Both the position numbers and the translations under genes were made by a program. A model generated the notes under the pieces. The model had not been told where the DNA came from. It searched no databases and saw nothing but the letters and a program-made list of their open reading frames with translations. From an uncultured Peptococcaceae bacterium (lineage in GTDB: Bacteria; Bacillota; Dehalobacteriia; UBA4068; UBA4997), in contig CANQPG010000001.1 in the NCBI GenBank assembly GCA_947625705.1, positions 1 to 56,962 on the forward strand: DNA of 56,962 nt. Reading direction: 5' to 3'. Below are positions 56,174-56,962 of this stretch, piece by piece (position 1 is the first letter of the stretch; each line of letters starts with the position of its first letter).

Positions 56174-56202
56174 ATTATAGCATTATGCAGGCTCACTGGC
56201 AA
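56174..56202 (-). promoter_or_regulatory. sigma-A promoter of the ECF sigma operon
   Basis: TTGCCA (56202-56197), 17-bp spacer, TATAAT (56179-56174) on the minus strand. Confidence 0.75.
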
Positions 56203-56231
56203 GCATGGCTTCCTGCCCCGCGCAGGCGCAT

Positions 56232-56270
56232 AAAAAAAACGGCTCCTTAGTTAGTAAGGAGCCGTTTTTT
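56232..56270. terminator. terminator after the second csp gene
   Basis: AAAAAACGGCTCCTTA pairs perfectly with TAAGGAGCCGTTTTTT around GTTAG; A/T runs on both sides. Confidence 0.9.
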
Positions 56271-56289
56271 GGTCAAGCCGACGGATTTA

Positions 56290-56505
56290 TTAGTCAACCT
56301 TTTTGACGTTGGCAGCGCGCAGCTTGTTGGGATTTTTGGGGTCAGCTTCGATATCGAAAGTTACTTTCTGACCCTCGTCCAGAGTGCGATAGCCGTCTGC
56401 CTGAATGGCGGAGAAATGCACGAATACGTCGTCGCCGCCCTCGTCATTGGCAATAAAACCAAAACCTTTTTCTGCGTTGAACCATTTTACAGTACCATTA
56501 GCCAT
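56290..56505 (-). CDS. cold-shock domain protein (second copy)
   Basis: 71 residues from the ATG at 56505 (GGAGG 8 nt upstream). RNP1 KGFGFI and RNP2 VFVHF; the C-terminus is extended ([19 protein letters not shown]) compared with the csp at 43198. The transcript has a ~115-nt leader from TTGACA-17-TATACT, with a hairpin at 56506-56538 that encloses the ribosome site. Long structured leaders are known for cold-induced csp mRNAs. Confidence 0.97.
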   Translation of the reverse strand: MANGTVKWFNAEKGFGFIANDEGGDDVFVHFSAIQADGYRTLDEGQKVTFDIEADPKNPNKLRAANVKKVD

Positions 56506-56538
56506 TTGGGGTACCTCCCATAAAATTTTTGTACCCAA
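56506..56538 (-). promoter_or_regulatory. csp leader hairpin enclosing the Shine-Dalgarno
   Basis: On the minus strand TTGGGTAC (56538-56531) pairs with GTACCCCAA (56514-56506, one bulge). The GGAGG (56518-56514) lies at the 3' edge of the loop and enters the stem; the ATG follows directly. Possible thermosensor or translational switch (inference). Confidence 0.6.
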
Positions 56539-56625
56539 GAGCAAGACCGACCAGCTAAATAATAAAACCCACCCGGCCTTACCAGGCTATGGCGGGCGGC
56601 AAATCAGTAGCTTGAATACCTGCAA

Positions 56626-56654
56626 AGTATAGCACGAAGCGCGCGGTTTGTCAA
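56626..56654 (-). promoter_or_regulatory. sigma-A promoter of the second csp gene
   Basis: TTGACA (56654-56649), 17-bp spacer, TATACT (56631-56626) on the minus strand. Confidence 0.85.
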
Positions 56655-56690
56655 TAAAGTTTGGCGAGATTTTTGCCGCAAATTTCCCGC

Positions 56691-56719
56691 AAAAAACCCC
56701 GCGGCGGGGAACCGCGAGG
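56691..56719 (-). terminator. intrinsic terminator upstream of the second csp promoter
   Basis: On the minus strand CCTCGCGG pairs with CCGCGGGG (one T-G) and is followed by TTTTTT. It ends transcripts entering from the right side of the window. Confidence 0.7.
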
Positions 56720-56962
56720 CTATTTGCCCTGCTGCCTGAACAGGAGGTTGAAAAAGAAAAGAAGTTGGAAAAAAGAATTAGAGAAAAAGGTTGCCTGCTA
56801 ACCGAATTTTGAAAGCAGAGGATAAGTGAAAACCCCGCCCAGAAAAGGCTGGGTGGGGTCAAAAAAACGGCTCGATAACAGGTGAGCCGTATGTAATGCT
56901 GAAAGAAACGGAAGTCTCCGCTCCCTGCCAGTGCCTCCCACCCTCAAGGCAAAAGCAACGCC
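56720..56962. other. non-coding tail with two further terminator-like hairpins
   Basis: No protein gene is supported. On the minus strand CGGCTC...GAGCCG followed by TTTTTTT (56866-56890) and ACCCCACCCAG...CTGGGCGGGGT followed by TTTT (about 56833-56862) form tandem terminators. Something transcribed leftward from beyond 56890 therefore ends here. The terminal ~70 bases (GC-rich, with GCCT...AGGC and CGGA...TCCG mini-hairpins) could be the 3' part of a structured RNA; I do not recognise which. Confidence 0.5.

Noticed and set aside
56866-56962. 3' end of 6S RNA, SRP RNA or RNase P RNA
   Set aside because: Terminator hairpins suggest a transcript, but the visible part shows none of the conserved cores of these RNAs, and the gene would extend outside the window.

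Overview
This window looks like a chromosomal segment of a GC-rich (roughly 58-60 % by eye, not computed), anaerobic, endospore-forming Bacillota. The evidence is a gyrB-gyrA pair of the oriC-proximal type, a SpoIIR homologue, a YlmC/YmxH family protein, SepF, the rapZ-yvcK-whiA trio, an FMN riboswitch, a yybP-ykoY manganese riboswitch and a class III (oxygen-sensitive) ribonucleotide reductase. I cannot place it more finely; Negativicutes or a Peptococcaceae-like clostridial lineage would both fit.

Layout. 1-4.1 kb: end of gyrB and complete gyrA (+). 4.1-8.5 kb: riboflavin operon ribD-ribE-ribBA-ribH plus a HAD phosphatase (-), behind a consensus promoter, FMN riboswitch and terminator. 8.5-10.3 kb: mtnN, a Cu/Zn superoxide dismutase and an XRE regulator. 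10.3-15.9 kb: pyrB, then yggS-sepF-yggT-ileS (-). 15.9-19.9 kb: anaerobic ribonucleotide reductase locus. 19.9-22.5 kb: nrdR, ylmC-like, spoIIR, a small membrane protein and a cysteine desulfurase. 22.5-24.8 kb: TerC and a CaCA antiporter behind a manganese riboswitch. 24.8-31.6 kb: glycolytic operon gap-pgk-tpiA-gpmI-eno plus trmO (-). 31.6-42.2 kb: uvrC-rapZ-yvcK-whiA, uvrA, a hypothetical gene and uvrB. 42.2-50.5 kb: mixed housekeeping genes (XRE, phosphodiesterase, csp, mntP, sir2, yitT, PLC-like, folD-like, ykgJ-like, pepF). 50.5-56.2 kb: accessory cluster of small membrane or secreted proteins plus an ECF sigma/anti-sigma pair. 56.2-57 kb: second csp and a non-coding tail.

The most striking observation is at 16.1-19.2 kb. 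NrdD keeps its ATP-cone, active-site cysteine and zinc cysteines but ends without the glycyl-radical segment. A separate 52-residue ORF (18545-18703) consists of little else but that segment. It has its own Shine-Dalgarno and a TTGACA-17-TAAAAT promoter, and it overlaps nrdG. This is a split class III ribonucleotide reductase with a stand-alone, separately promoted radical domain, analogous in concept to the YfiD/GrcA spare part of pyruvate formate-lyase.

Other points of interest are: a dispersed family of 66-77 bp palindromic elements whose outer stems differ in a base-pair-preserving way; a FolD-like protein that has lost the catalytic Lys and Gln; a DnaA-box cluster beside four 10-bp direct repeats; a csp leader hairpin that encloses its own Shine-Dalgarno; duplicated leader sequences in the accessory cluster; and a secreted protein whose gene changes base composition part-way.
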